DNA from: Fibrobacter sp. UBA4375 | Lineage (GTDB): Bacteria > Fibrobacterota > Fibrobacteria > Fibrobacterales > Fibrobacteraceae | Length of the DNA: 16,474 bases | Reading direction: 5' to 3' | Assembly (NCBI GenBank): GCA_002391195.1 | Contig: DGRZ01000084.1 | Location: forward strand, 593-17,066 | Shown: piece by piece, positions 6,760 to 14,588 of the stretch | Numbering within the stretch: the first letter of the stretch is position 1 | How the letters are laid out: each line of letters begins with the position of its first letter | Made by a program: the position numbers and the translations under genes | Notes under the pieces: generated by a model | Seen by the model: the letters and a program-made list of their open reading frames with translations, nothing else | Database searches by the model: none | Told to the model about the DNA's origin: nothing

Positions 6760-6765
6760 ATCGTA

Positions 6766-7782
6766 ATGGCCTTTCAAGAAAAAAAACGCGATCAGACCTT
6801 CGATGTACTCAAGGGACTCCTAATTTTATTTGTCATTGCCGGGCACAGCCATTTCTCTTTCACAGTGGAACACTTTTTCGTCTCTTTCCACATGCCCGCG
6901 TTCTTCTTTATTTCGGGATACTTCTACAAAGCAAGGCCCCTAAAGGATGAACTGAGGGTTGATTTTAGGCGCTTAATCGTCCCCTACCTCTTTTCTTGCT
7001 TTCTTCTAGTTCTAATCGCCCTTTTAAAGGACATCCTTTGTGGCACTCTGTGGCAGTCCAGCTCGGAGCATGCTCTCACCGCCCTGCTTGGAGGCCCACC
7101 GATAATCCCACTGCCCATTTTGAACAAAGTGGTTGAACTAGGCCCCCTATGGTTTCTCACGGCCCTTTTTTTCGTTCGGCTCATAGCGCATTTTCTTTTC
7201 CAAAGCAAAATTCCTCACTGGTTCAAGGCGACAACCATATTCTTGCTCAGCATCGCCTGCATGAAAAACTCGGTACGCTTTCACATATTTATTCCGTGGT
7301 ATATCCCTTCGGCATGCTGCGCCCTCGGGTTCTTCTTCGTAGGAAATCTGCTCAAGTCATTTGGTAACGTTAACGCAAAATACAAGTGGATGCTATTTGC
7401 ATTCACCGTGCTCTGCTGGGGTTATTGTCTGCTATTCTCCGGCATGTCGGTTAACGCCTGCCTATTCGGAGCGCATTATATCATCGATCTTGCCGGAGCC
7501 CTAGGGGGAACACTCGTTTTCTACTTACTGTCACGCAAAATCACCAAGAGCAAACCAACATCCAATTTCTTGGGTTTCATAGGGAAATACAGCCTAGCCA
7601 TCTTCTGCTTCCATGCTATCGAGTGTCCTTTTTTCCCGTGGGACACCTTTGAGCCGTTCATCCAAAGTTACGGCCAGCTAGCAAGCCTTGCCATTTTCCT
7701 GATGCGAGCAGGAATCCTGTTGTTGATAACCCGATGCGTTATCGGCATACCCTTCTTCAAAAAAATTTTCAGTTACAGCTAG
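6766..7782 (+). CDS. Membrane acyltransferase, acyltransferase-3 family (probable polysaccharide O-acetyltransferase)
   Basis: The product is 338 residues and strongly hydrophobic, with about ten membrane segments. Hallmarks of the acyltransferase-3 family are present: FDVLKGLLILFVIAGHSHF near the N-terminus with the likely catalytic H27, FHMPAFFFISGYFY (41-54), PLWFLTALFF (128-137) and the late YSLAIFCFHAIE (275-286). Family members transfer acyl groups, usually acetyl, to sugars at the membrane. Next to a Wzx/Wzy locus the likely target is the repeat unit of the surface polysaccharide (inference). The ATG at 6766 is chosen because the family N-terminus begins right there; upstream codons are AT-rich and unlike the family. 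It is the only plus-strand gene in the window and converges on the flippase gene with 3 nt between stops and no terminator. Confidence 0.88.
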   Translation: MAFQEKKRDQTFDVLKGLLILFVIAGHSHFSFTVEHFFVSFHMPAFFFISGYFYKARPLKDELRVDFRRLIVPYLFSCFLLVLIALLKDILCGTLWQSSSEHALTALLGGPPIIPLPILNKVVELGPLWFLTALFFVRLIAHFLFQSKIPHWFKATTIFLLSIACMKNSVRFHIFIPWYIPSACCALGFFFVGNLLKSFGNVNAKYKWMLFAFTVLCWGYCLLFSGMSVNACLFGAHYIIDLAGALGGTLVFYLLSRKITKSKPTSNFLGFIGKYSLAIFCFHAIECPFFPWDTFEPFIQSYGQLASLAIFLMRAGILLLITRCVIGIPFFKKIFSYS

Positions 7783-7785
7783 ACC

Positions 7786-9180
7786 CTAGTTTCTGGCAAG
7801 AACCTGCAAATCACGTTTTGACAAGTATTTTGTAAAGAAGATCACCAAAACTTCCACGACGATTGTCGCAGTCGCAAGCCAAAGTGAAACGTCTCCCGTC
7901 TTCCAGAAACAGACAACGCAGGGAATAAGTAAAAGGTGAATATAGAATACCTTCGTAAACTGTCTGCGTTTCTTGGCATCCACAGAGAGGAACAGATAAA
8001 TAAAAATGCTCAACTCAGAGCAGATTTTTGCAACGGCAGCACCGAAAATTCCGTAAGTAGGAACCAACCACAAATTGAATAGCAGATTTGCACAGCCCGC
8101 AATTGCAGCAAGCACAAGGTATTTCTTCTTGGATTGAGAAATAAGCCATTCGCTCCACGGAACCGAAAAAAAAGATACCACCAGCCAGCAGGCAAAAAGA
8201 AACATGAGTCTTGATGCCGGGAAATCAACCGATATCGGCACTATTTTTGAAAAGATGAATTCTGAAAACAAGAGCGCAAAAAGAAGGAAACCTGCACTCA
8301 TCACGCCCAGTATCTTATGACTTGACAACACAAGTCGGTCCGATTCTTGCTCCGCGCTTACTTCTTTTAAGCGAGCTAACTGACGTCGTAGCGGTTCACT
8401 CAAAGAACCTCCCAATAAAAAGACAAACAAAGCATAACGATAACAATAGTCGTAAATCCCCACCATAGCATTTCCACCAAAAAACTTCAAGAAAAAGATA
8501 TCTACGTTCTGGTGCAGCAAAAGCAACGCCGAAGAAACAAATAGAATAAGGGATCCCTGATAACACCGCAACCCTTCTTTCCATTCCCCCTTATTCGGAA
8601 GCCCCAGGGAGAAACCCTTCCTAGGACCGACAACCCACAGGGCAATTGTGGCCATCGCCTCTGATCCAACATCCATTACGGCGAAATATTCGATAGAGGG
8701 AACATGCACAAAATAAATCAGGGCCAGCAGTAGTCCCTGCCTAAAGAACTGGACCAAGGAATTAATACCCGCAAGGCCTTTCCTTGCAATCAACCAATCA
8801 ATGTTTACAGGTCTCAGGAAAACCGTCAATAAGTATATCTTCAAAACTGTTCCACAAGTCCAATCTAAAGCAAAATATGCGGCAATCACTACCAACGCAA
8901 GTCCAACAACCAAACATCCCCGAATATAGCCCATTGCCGTAAAAATTTTTCTATCTAACACAGTGTCGTCAGGTTTCTCAATCAACGCAAAAGACGACAT
9001 ACCAAAATTCAAGACAAAATTGATGTAGGTAATAAGGGTATAGGCAAAGGCCACCTCTCCCCAGCCCGCAGCACCAAACTTGACAATAGCAATACTAGTT
9101 ATTATAAAACGGACAAGCCTGCCCAATCCTTGAGCAGTGCCATTTACAGTCGCATTTAAAAGAAGGGAATCTTTTCTCAT
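7786..9180 (-). CDS. Wzx-type oligosaccharide flippase (polysaccharide biosynthesis family)
   Basis: The product is 464 residues with about 12-14 hydrophobic segments spread along the whole length, and basic cytoplasmic loops such as LRRQLARLKEVSAEQESDR. The N-terminus, with NATVNGTAQGLGRLVRFIIT and FGAAGWGEVAFAYTLI, resembles the Wzx/RfbX members of the MOP (MATE-like) exporter superfamily. Such proteins move undecaprenyl-diphosphate-linked repeat units across the inner membrane. The ATG at 9180 overlaps the stop of the upstream glycosyltransferase gene as ATGA and has GGAAG upstream; the alternative start, a GTG at 9195, would add five residues and seems less likely. It is the last gene of the polysaccharide operon. 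No terminator is visible after its stop, which is 3 nt from the stop of the convergent acyltransferase. Confidence 0.85.
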   Translation of the reverse strand: MRKDSLLLNATVNGTAQGLGRLVRFIITSIAIVKFGAAGWGEVAFAYTLITYINFVLNFGMSSFALIEKPDDTVLDRKIFTAMGYIRGCLVVGLALVVIAAYFALDWTCGTVLKIYLLTVFLRPVNIDWLIARKGLAGINSLVQFFRQGLLLALIYFVHVPSIEYFAVMDVGSEAMATIALWVVGPRKGFSLGLPNKGEWKEGLRCYQGSLILFVSSALLLLHQNVDIFFLKFFGGNAMVGIYDYCYRYALFVFLLGGSLSEPLRRQLARLKEVSAEQESDRLVLSSHKILGVMSAGFLLFALLFSEFIFSKIVPISVDFPASRLMFLFACWLVVSFFSVPWSEWLISQSKKKYLVLAAIAGCANLLFNLWLVPTYGIFGAAVAKICSELSIFIYLFLSVDAKKRRQFTKVFYIHLLLIPCVVCFWKTGDVSLWLATATIVVEVLVIFFTKYLSKRDLQVLARN

Positions 9181-10301
9181 GAACGTTTCTTCCACTTCTT
9201 ATATAATTTTTGGCGTAAAAATTCACGAAAATTCCAGAAAGCCCATAAAACTTTTTTGCTAAACATCGGACGATTAAAACGAGGATTCGAACAGCTCGAT
9301 CTTATTAGCCTCACTAATTTTTCCCCATTCTGTTTCCAGCGAAAACGAGTGTGCACATAGGCGAACATTTTTTCACCGTCGGCTTTCAAAGAATCTCTTG
9401 TTGAATTTTTTAAGTAATCACGAAGAGTCTCGTAAGAATCAAAAACGAAGGGCGTCACCTCAGGGTGTGCACAAAGATTCAAAACCAAAGCTGGTTTATG
9501 AGCAAATCCAGCTTCAGCAAGAGGCAAATTAAAAAGTTCCCATTGGGAAAAACTTACCAAGGCATCACATTCGGAATAATAAGAAGCTAATTCCTGATCT
9601 GTGACAACGCCAGGGGTGTTTATTCCCAAAATATTTAATTTTCGAGCAGAATCTTCATCTCCCCGACCAACAACTGTTATCTGACATATTTTTCCCAGTT
9701 CTTTTTTTAAGCGAATAATATGATCTAGCCCCTTATATTTCCACTCCCCCTTACGATAACGAGTTACGGTCAATATCTTTATGGGCCCCTGAACATCGGG
9801 ACAGATTTTCTTGTAGAGTCTTTCATAGTGATCTGCACCATTATAAATCACACTTGCCTTGGGCCAATTCAAATATTCAGCACCATACCTACTAATTGTC
9901 ACAATCTGATTTAGAGTCGGGTATATTAACCCCTGACGATTTCCAATTTCTTTAAGCCTTGCTTCCCTTTCTTCAGGCAAGCACAGTTCTACAGGAGGAA
10001 AACCATGTTCATACCCTATGGTAAAAGCACCACAATCGTTCTCAGTTAGAAACTGATAAAATGGATCCGTATGAGCTATAATGACATCATATCGACCGGC
10101 TATTAATGATTTTCGGAGGCCTTTCAGATGCGTCGGAACACGAACGGCCTGCACCCCTGAACAGAGTAATGCCCGATCCAATTCACACGCATACAAATCT
10201 ATTTCAAAACCAGCATCCACCAAAAAAGGGAGCTGCGAAGATATTACCCTTGCAACACCAAATTCAGCACAGTATACCGATGTCAAAATCGCAATTCGCA
10301 T
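9177..10301 (-). CDS. GT4-type glycosyltransferase
   Basis: The product is 374 residues with a GT-B layout. The N-terminal half begins MRIAILTSVYCAEFGVARVI, a typical first strand and glycine loop for acceptor binding. The C-terminal nucleotide-sugar half has KILTVTRYRKGEWKYKGLDH (175-194), with R181 and K190 as likely diphosphate contacts, and an E-x7-E motif, E255 and E263, in ELFNLPLAE. This retaining family adds a sugar to the growing lipid-linked repeat unit on the cytoplasmic face; donor and acceptor cannot be read from sequence. The tail (about 345-374) is aromatic and strongly basic and could sit on the membrane. It overlaps the 3' end of the polymerase gene by 19 nt and the flippase start by 4 nt. 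It is the only glycosyltransferase in the locus. Confidence 0.85.
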   Translation of the reverse strand: MRIAILTSVYCAEFGVARVISSQLPFLVDAGFEIDLYACELDRALLCSGVQAVRVPTHLKGLRKSLIAGRYDVIIAHTDPFYQFLTENDCGAFTIGYEHGFPPVELCLPEEREARLKEIGNRQGLIYPTLNQIVTISRYGAEYLNWPKASVIYNGADHYERLYKKICPDVQGPIKILTVTRYRKGEWKYKGLDHIIRLKKELGKICQITVVGRGDEDSARKLNILGINTPGVVTDQELASYYSECDALVSFSQWELFNLPLAEAGFAHKPALVLNLCAHPEVTPFVFDSYETLRDYLKNSTRDSLKADGEKMFAYVHTRFRWKQNGEKLVRLIRSSCSNPRFNRPMFSKKVLWAFWNFREFLRQKLYKKWKKRS

Positions 10302-11635
10302 TTTTCTTCAATCTCTTCACCTATACCCGACGTTATCAAGGGCAGCTCGTCCGTTTTTCTGCGTACACCCATGCCACAAAACCAGCAAAAAAACAATATC
10401 ATATATATCCACAGCCAAAACAACCCTCGCTTAAACCCTTCTACAAACCACCACCAACCAATGTAATATAAAAACAACGAATAAAAGATTATGTTCCGGG
10501 GAGTAGCAAATCGACTCATTCTTTCGTACAAATAGCACATAAAAAAAGAAACAAAAAACGGAAACCATACTGTTCCAACAACGCCCCAATCTTTATAAAC
10601 CTCCCACAAATAACCGGTCGTATTAAATCCAGGCACTTTTTGGACGCTCTTATTAAACATATTATCCCAACCCATCATATCCCTTATCGCCATCGGGAAA
10701 CGCGTATATTCAAACATCCCATATAAGGCGTCTATACCCATCGTAAACGGGTGAATCATCCGATCCGTTGGCGGATTAATGGCATAATCCAAATTCCAAT
10801 AGTTATTGGCTATATATTTGTAAGGCATCAACACAATTTGGCGAGATGTCATTCCCTTTATAGAATTGGCACCATATTGCGATCGAAATTGGGCCACAAA
10901 AACGAAAAATACCGCCACCAAAACCATTGCTACAACAATGTACTTGACGTTTATTCTCTTTTTCACATAATTATAAATGATTATGGACCATCCTAAGCAT
11001 AAAAGTACAGTCGAACGATTCGGATAGCACATAAACGCTATCAGGGGCGTTGCCACGGCGCACACTCTTGACACGTTGCGAATCCACCTATACGGATTCA
11101 AATTTTTGAACGAAGCCAGAACAAAATAGCAGGTAACAAGAGGAGCTGTTGATTCCAAAATGGGGAAATACCCATAATCAATGTCCGGAGAAACCCAATG
11201 ACTCGGATCTGACGAAAAAACGATTAAACCACCCGCAACAAAACTTATTCCAGCAACACCACATAAAAAAAACAACAATAAAAAAATAGAGCAGATAAAA
11301 TGCTTCTTCCAGGAATAGCTATCTAAATGCAAATTCAAAACTTTTTTTACGCTCATAGAGCTATTTTGTGAAGGAGCAAGACAATAATACGTTAGTGCCC
11401 CCATCGCAAACGAAACCATTGCCCCCATCCAAACACACCAAGTTAAGGGCTGAAAATCAGTCATTTGCGGCACGACTTTTAAATAGGCAATACCCAAAGT
11501 CAAGCATTGCGTGAACACATATATGACTACCGGATGAAAAAAATCTTTTTTACACATCCATGTGTAAAAAAGACAAAAAGCAACCACAAGAAAACATGCC
11601 GCGCTTACTGGATTTTGATCAATAAAATCAATCAT
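10283..11635 (-). CDS. Wzy-type oligosaccharide repeat-unit polymerase
   Basis: The product is 450 residues with roughly ten membrane segments (near 9-27, 33-54, 64-85, 112-140, 165-177, 188-204, 206-223, 231-250, 351-371, 381-399 and 403-421). A large hydrophilic loop of about 100 residues (251-350) lies between the later helices and holds NYWNLDYAIN and GYLWEVYKDWGVVG. This topology and the Y-x-D-x-G-x-x-G end of the loop match the O-antigen/capsule repeat-unit polymerase family, which joins flipped repeat units in the periplasm. Sequence similarity within the family is low, so the call rests on topology, the loop and the neighbouring wzx/wzz-like genes. A ligase of the WaaL type is the main alternative. 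It starts 3 nt after the chain-length gene (stop and start read TGATAAATG), and no good ribosome-binding site is seen. Confidence 0.8.
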   Translation of the reverse strand: MIDFIDQNPVSAACFLVVAFCLFYTWMCKKDFFHPVVIYVFTQCLTLGIAYLKVVPQMTDFQPLTWCVWMGAMVSFAMGALTYYCLAPSQNSSMSVKKVLNLHLDSYSWKKHFICSIFLLLFFLCGVAGISFVAGGLIVFSSDPSHWVSPDIDYGYFPILESTAPLVTCYFVLASFKNLNPYRWIRNVSRVCAVATPLIAFMCYPNRSTVLLCLGWSIIIYNYVKKRINVKYIVVAMVLVAVFFVFVAQFRSQYGANSIKGMTSRQIVLMPYKYIANNYWNLDYAINPPTDRMIHPFTMGIDALYGMFEYTRFPMAIRDMMGWDNMFNKSVQKVPGFNTTGYLWEVYKDWGVVGTVWFPFFVSFFMCYLYERMSRFATPRNIIFYSLFLYYIGWWWFVEGFKRGLFWLWIYMILFFCWFCGMGVRRKTDELPLITSGIGEEIEEKCELRF

Positions 11636-11638
11636 TTA

Positions 11639-12838
11639 TCAAAGCCTGATGGCAGATTTTAGTTTTTGGATTTCTTGTGCTAAAATCGAGTTTTTTGATT
11701 CTTGCTTCAATTTTTCTAAAAGTGAGCTCACAACCAACGCCATCAGGGACGATATCATCATTGTATATAAGAGCATCAAACCACGCTTAGGAAACACTTT
11801 CTTATCATTTTCCCATGGGGGCTCCAAAATATGCAAATTGGTCAACATTTTTGATTCCGCCAGCCGCATTTCTTCACTTTGTGCCATCAGCATCTGGTAC
11901 ATAGCTTCAAGAACCTTTATTTCCGACTTATACTGCATATATTCTGCCGCAAGCTCAGAAGATTTTTTCAACGAAACAATACCAACCTCTCCATTTTTCC
12001 CGGTCAACGTGCCATTAAGCGCTTTATTTACGCCCTCATAACGTTTATGCAACTGCTCATAACGCTTGCTATTCTCTCCTCGATCATCTCTTTCATATTC
12101 CATTTCCAAAGAAAGATCTTCCCGCTTGGCTTGCAATTCATTTAAATATTTGATGGTAGATTCCATCTGGATTTCGGGATCGTAGAAATTATTATCCGAT
12201 TGGAATTTTGCAAATTTTTTCAAATGACGATTGAGCTCTTTTGTGCAAGAATCTAAACGTTGCTCTAGATATATTCGAGATTGTCTAGCCTGTGCTGTCT
12301 TATAGGCGTTGTATGCCGAATCAGCCTTATCCAGCATAAAATCGACCATTTCTGCAGCCAACCGATAATCTTTATCCTCGATAGAGACTTGAAACATATT
12401 TTCGTCGTTATAGTCAAAACTAAAATTTTCCCTAAACATTTTCAACATATCAGCCGCATACTTTCCATCGAACTTGTAATGTTTCACCAAATCAAAATGT
12501 TCTATAACCTGCAAATGCAGTTCCCAAGAATTAAAAATTGTCCAGACAACATCTGACTCATTTTCAGTAGATAATTTCAACAAAGAACCTAGCATACCTC
12601 CGGCATTTTTTTCGGACTTGATAAAATTGCCGATTCCGCTTCCGATGGAACCATCACTGCTAGGGGGAGTGATAATTGCAGACGCCTTATAAACAGGATC
12701 AATGACCCACATAACAAGAACAAAAACAGCAATAGTAGGAACAGCAATTATCACCGTGCACAGTTTCAAATGCGCAAGAGCATTATTGAGCAATCGCAGC
12801 AGCAACTCCAAAAATGTCAAATTTTCTTGCTTTTCCAT
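11639..12838 (-). CDS. Wzz-type polysaccharide chain-length regulator (polysaccharide co-polymerase)
   Basis: The product is 399 residues. A membrane segment at about 26-46 is followed by the DPVYKASAIITPP sequence typical of Wzz proteins. A long periplasmic region with coiled-coil stretches (about 190-340) leads to the proline-containing LEPPWENDKKVFPKRG and a second membrane helix at about 353-374. A basic 25-residue cytoplasmic tail follows. Such proteins set how many repeat units Wzy adds and contact the export channel. No tyrosine-kinase domain or Walker motif is fused to it, so any regulating kinase would be elsewhere. It follows the export gene by 3 nt and precedes the polymerase gene by 3 nt. 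No Shine-Dalgarno sequence precedes the ATG, consistent with translational coupling. Confidence 0.87.
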   Translation of the reverse strand: MEKQENLTFLELLLRLLNNALAHLKLCTVIIAVPTIAVFVLVMWVIDPVYKASAIITPPSSDGSIGSGIGNFIKSEKNAGGMLGSLLKLSTENESDVVWTIFNSWELHLQVIEHFDLVKHYKFDGKYAADMLKMFRENFSFDYNDENMFQVSIEDKDYRLAAEMVDFMLDKADSAYNAYKTAQARQSRIYLEQRLDSCTKELNRHLKKFAKFQSDNNFYDPEIQMESTIKYLNELQAKREDLSLEMEYERDDRGENSKRYEQLHKRYEGVNKALNGTLTGKNGEVGIVSLKKSSELAAEYMQYKSEIKVLEAMYQMLMAQSEEMRLAESKMLTNLHILEPPWENDKKVFPKRGLMLLYTMMISSLMALVVSSLLEKLKQESKNSILAQEIQKLKSAIRL

Positions 12839-12841
12839 ATA

Positions 12842-14026
12842 TCACTTTTTATTGTTGTTATATGTCACATAAACAATAAGGGCCGAAGAAATGACCGTCA
12901 ACAATGAAGCCAAAAACAACGTAAAATCCTTGAAGGACTCATAACGGCTTCTAGGAATCTCTATTAAATCGCCGGGTAAAATTTCGTCCTCAGCAACTTT
13001 TACTGAAATTTCTTTTGGTTCGCTTCCGCGCCATACCGACACCTGTCCCCAGCTACCCGTTGTAATATTAATTCCCGCCGCTGAAATGTAATCAATGGCA
13101 TGCCATGTGGGATCATAGGGGAACTTTCCCATAGCCGTGACGGCGCCACCCACATATACAACCATTTCTTGAATAGAAAACTCCACCTCGGTATTGGGAG
13201 CCACCTTTGTCAGTTTCATCTCTGACATAGTTATCCATCTGGTCGACTTGCCGGGTTCCCTAACACAAACAGACTTGTAGCCAAGGTTATCCATCCGACT
13301 TCCACCGGCGAGGTTAAAATAATCCTGCAAAGTCCGGCCTTCTTGATAAGCGACGCTCGTCCTGGAATCCGGAAAAATCAATACCACGTTATCACCTACA
13401 GCAACAAAGGGAACATAAATTCTATCACCTTGTTCTAGCATAATATCAGCACTGAAATCGCCCCGAGACGACATGGCATTGTAATCTATATGCAGTGTGT
13501 CATTCCCTCGTATAACCCAAATGTCCTCTCTATTGGCGTTAGATACAAGACCTCCAATTTGCCTAATGAAATAACTCAATCTTGTCTGAGACTCCACTAA
13601 ATGCTGCCCGACCTGAGATACTGCCCCCATGGCGTTAATCCTGAATTTTTTCAAGGCCGCCAGCTGAACATAACAATATTCCCGCTTATAGCGTCTTGAC
13701 ACCAAGTCCAAAATTAGCTGGCGGGCCTCAGCAAGGGTCTTGCCACCAACATTGACTGCACCACATTCCTCTATAGCGACAGAGCCATCGGGATAAACTT
13801 GTACAGTCACATAGTTATTTTCCAACACCAAGTCTAAAAAATCACCTGGTCCCAACACATAGCTGGAATCTACGGATTGGTCGGCATAAGTCGGATTCAA
13901 AGCAATTCCACTTCGATTTGACACCGTTGGAGATGAACTTAATCCGAAAGATCGGTCCCTTTCCGTTGCAAAGGACCCCACCGAAAAGAACAAAATTAAA
14001 AGTACGCATGTAACTACATGGTGCAT
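12842..14026 (-). CDS. Polysaccharide export protein with SLBB domains (Wza-like)
   Basis: The product is 394 residues. Residues 1-20 form a signal peptide with a likely cut after SFA (SFA|TERD). The polysaccharide-export domain (about 54-125) begins SYVLGPGDFLDLVLE and includes VQVYPDGSVAI. SLBB-type repeats follow at about 128-180, 214-266 and 289-340 (for example FRINAMGAVSQVGQHL and VVYVGGAVTAMGKFPYD). A hydrophobic helix at 368-388 closes the protein, ending YNNNKK. Family members form the periplasmic/outer-membrane channel for capsule or exopolysaccharide. Unlike classical Wza there is no lipobox cysteine at the cut site, and the C-terminal helix looks like a true membrane span. It is the first gene of the operon. 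The ATG at 14026 is the first that gives the signal peptide in frame; a nearby upstream ATG is in another frame. Only a weak GAG precedes it. Confidence 0.88.
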   Translation of the reverse strand: MHHVVTCVLLILFFSVGSFATERDRSFGLSSSPTVSNRSGIALNPTYADQSVDSSYVLGPGDFLDLVLENNYVTVQVYPDGSVAIEECGAVNVGGKTLAEARQLILDLVSRRYKREYCYVQLAALKKFRINAMGAVSQVGQHLVESQTRLSYFIRQIGGLVSNANREDIWVIRGNDTLHIDYNAMSSRGDFSADIMLEQGDRIYVPFVAVGDNVVLIFPDSRTSVAYQEGRTLQDYFNLAGGSRMDNLGYKSVCVREPGKSTRWITMSEMKLTKVAPNTEVEFSIQEMVVYVGGAVTAMGKFPYDPTWHAIDYISAAGINITTGSWGQVSVWRGSEPKEISVKVAEDEILPGDLIEIPRSRYESFKDFTLFLASLLTVISSALIVYVTYNNNKK

Positions 14027-14055
14027 AATACATTACTCAAAAAAAGCTCTAATTA

Positions 14056-14061
14056 AATATA
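14056..14061 (-). promoter_or_regulatory. Candidate -10 box (TATATT) for the polysaccharide operon
   Basis: The minus strand reads TTTTTTTGTATATTTAATTA, ending about 30 nt upstream of the export gene's ATG. The T-run is the tail of the rplQ terminator, so the upstream promoter half would lie inside that hairpin. It resembles the tRNA-Leu promoter box (TTTTTTTTGTATCTTTG). Assigned by position and resemblance only. Confidence 0.45.
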
Positions 14062-14062
14062 C

Positions 14063-14096
14063 AAAAAAACACCCCGCTCAGAAAAGCGAGGTGTTT
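14063..14096 (-). terminator. Intrinsic terminator of the rpmJ-rplQ operon
   Basis: The stem pairs 14069-14078 with 14085-14094 around a 6-nt loop, with one C-A mismatch (14074/14089). On the minus strand it is followed by a run of T residues (14069-14063). It lies 17-50 nt after the rplQ stop and separates ribosomal-protein from polysaccharide transcription. Confidence 0.88.
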
Positions 14097-14112
14097 TTAA
14101 CATTTCTAGAAA

Positions 14113-14586
14113 TTATTCTGCAGCCTTGCTTTCGCCTTCGACCATATTAACGGCTTCGGACTTGGCAGGTTCGGCAACACCCTTCTTGGCCTTCACCACG
14201 ATTTCGTCTTCCACGAGACCCACGAGGGCCATTTCGGAAGCGTCACCGGGGCGGTTGGGGCCGAGCTTCAGCACGCGGGTGTAACCACCGTTGCGGTTTG
14301 CATAGCGCGGGCCGATTGTGGCAAACAGGTCCTGCAGAACCTTGGGATCCATGATGAAGCGGGCAGCTTCACGACGGGCAGAAAGATCGCCCTTCTTGGC
14401 ATAGGTCACCATGCGGTCTACCACGCCACGGACAAGCTTTGCCTTGTGGAGGGTTGTACGCACATAGCGCTTGCCCTGTTCGGTTTCCATGCCCTTTCCG
14501 ATGATAGAAGTGGCAAGGGCGCGGAGGATGGCACGCTTGTGCTGGGCGTTAACGCCGAGTTTCTTGTTTTTTACACCGTGTCTCAT
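14113..14586 (-). CDS. rplQ: 50S ribosomal protein L17
   Basis: The product is 157 residues against about 127 in E. coli. The start MRHGVKNKKLGVNAQHKRAI and the later KGDLSARREAARFI and NRNGGYTRVLKLGPNRPGDA are typical of L17. The extra length is a C-terminal tail of about 30 residues rich in Ala, Lys and Glu (from VKAKKGVAEPAK on), as often seen in FCB-group bacteria. It begins 2 nt after the rpoA stop with a GAAGGA ribosome-binding site that overlaps the end of rpoA, so translation is likely coupled. It is the last gene of the operon, followed by the terminator at 14063-14096. Confidence 0.97.
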   Translation of the reverse strand: MRHGVKNKKLGVNAQHKRAILRALATSIIGKGMETEQGKRYVRTTLHKAKLVRGVVDRMVTYAKKGDLSARREAARFIMDPKVLQDLFATIGPRYANRNGGYTRVLKLGPNRPGDASEMALVGLVEDEIVVKAKKGVAEPAKSEAVNMVEGESKAAE

Positions 14587-14588
14587 TT

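Noticed and set aside
6589..6765. N-terminal extension of the acyltransferase from 6589
   Set aside because: The added residues are encoded by AT-rich intergenic DNA with no family resemblance, and the conserved N-terminus begins right after the ATG at 6766.
9181..9195. Flippase start at GTG 9195
   Set aside because: The ATG at 9180 makes a typical ATGA overlap with the glycosyltransferase stop; the GTG adds only five unconserved residues. Not fully excluded.
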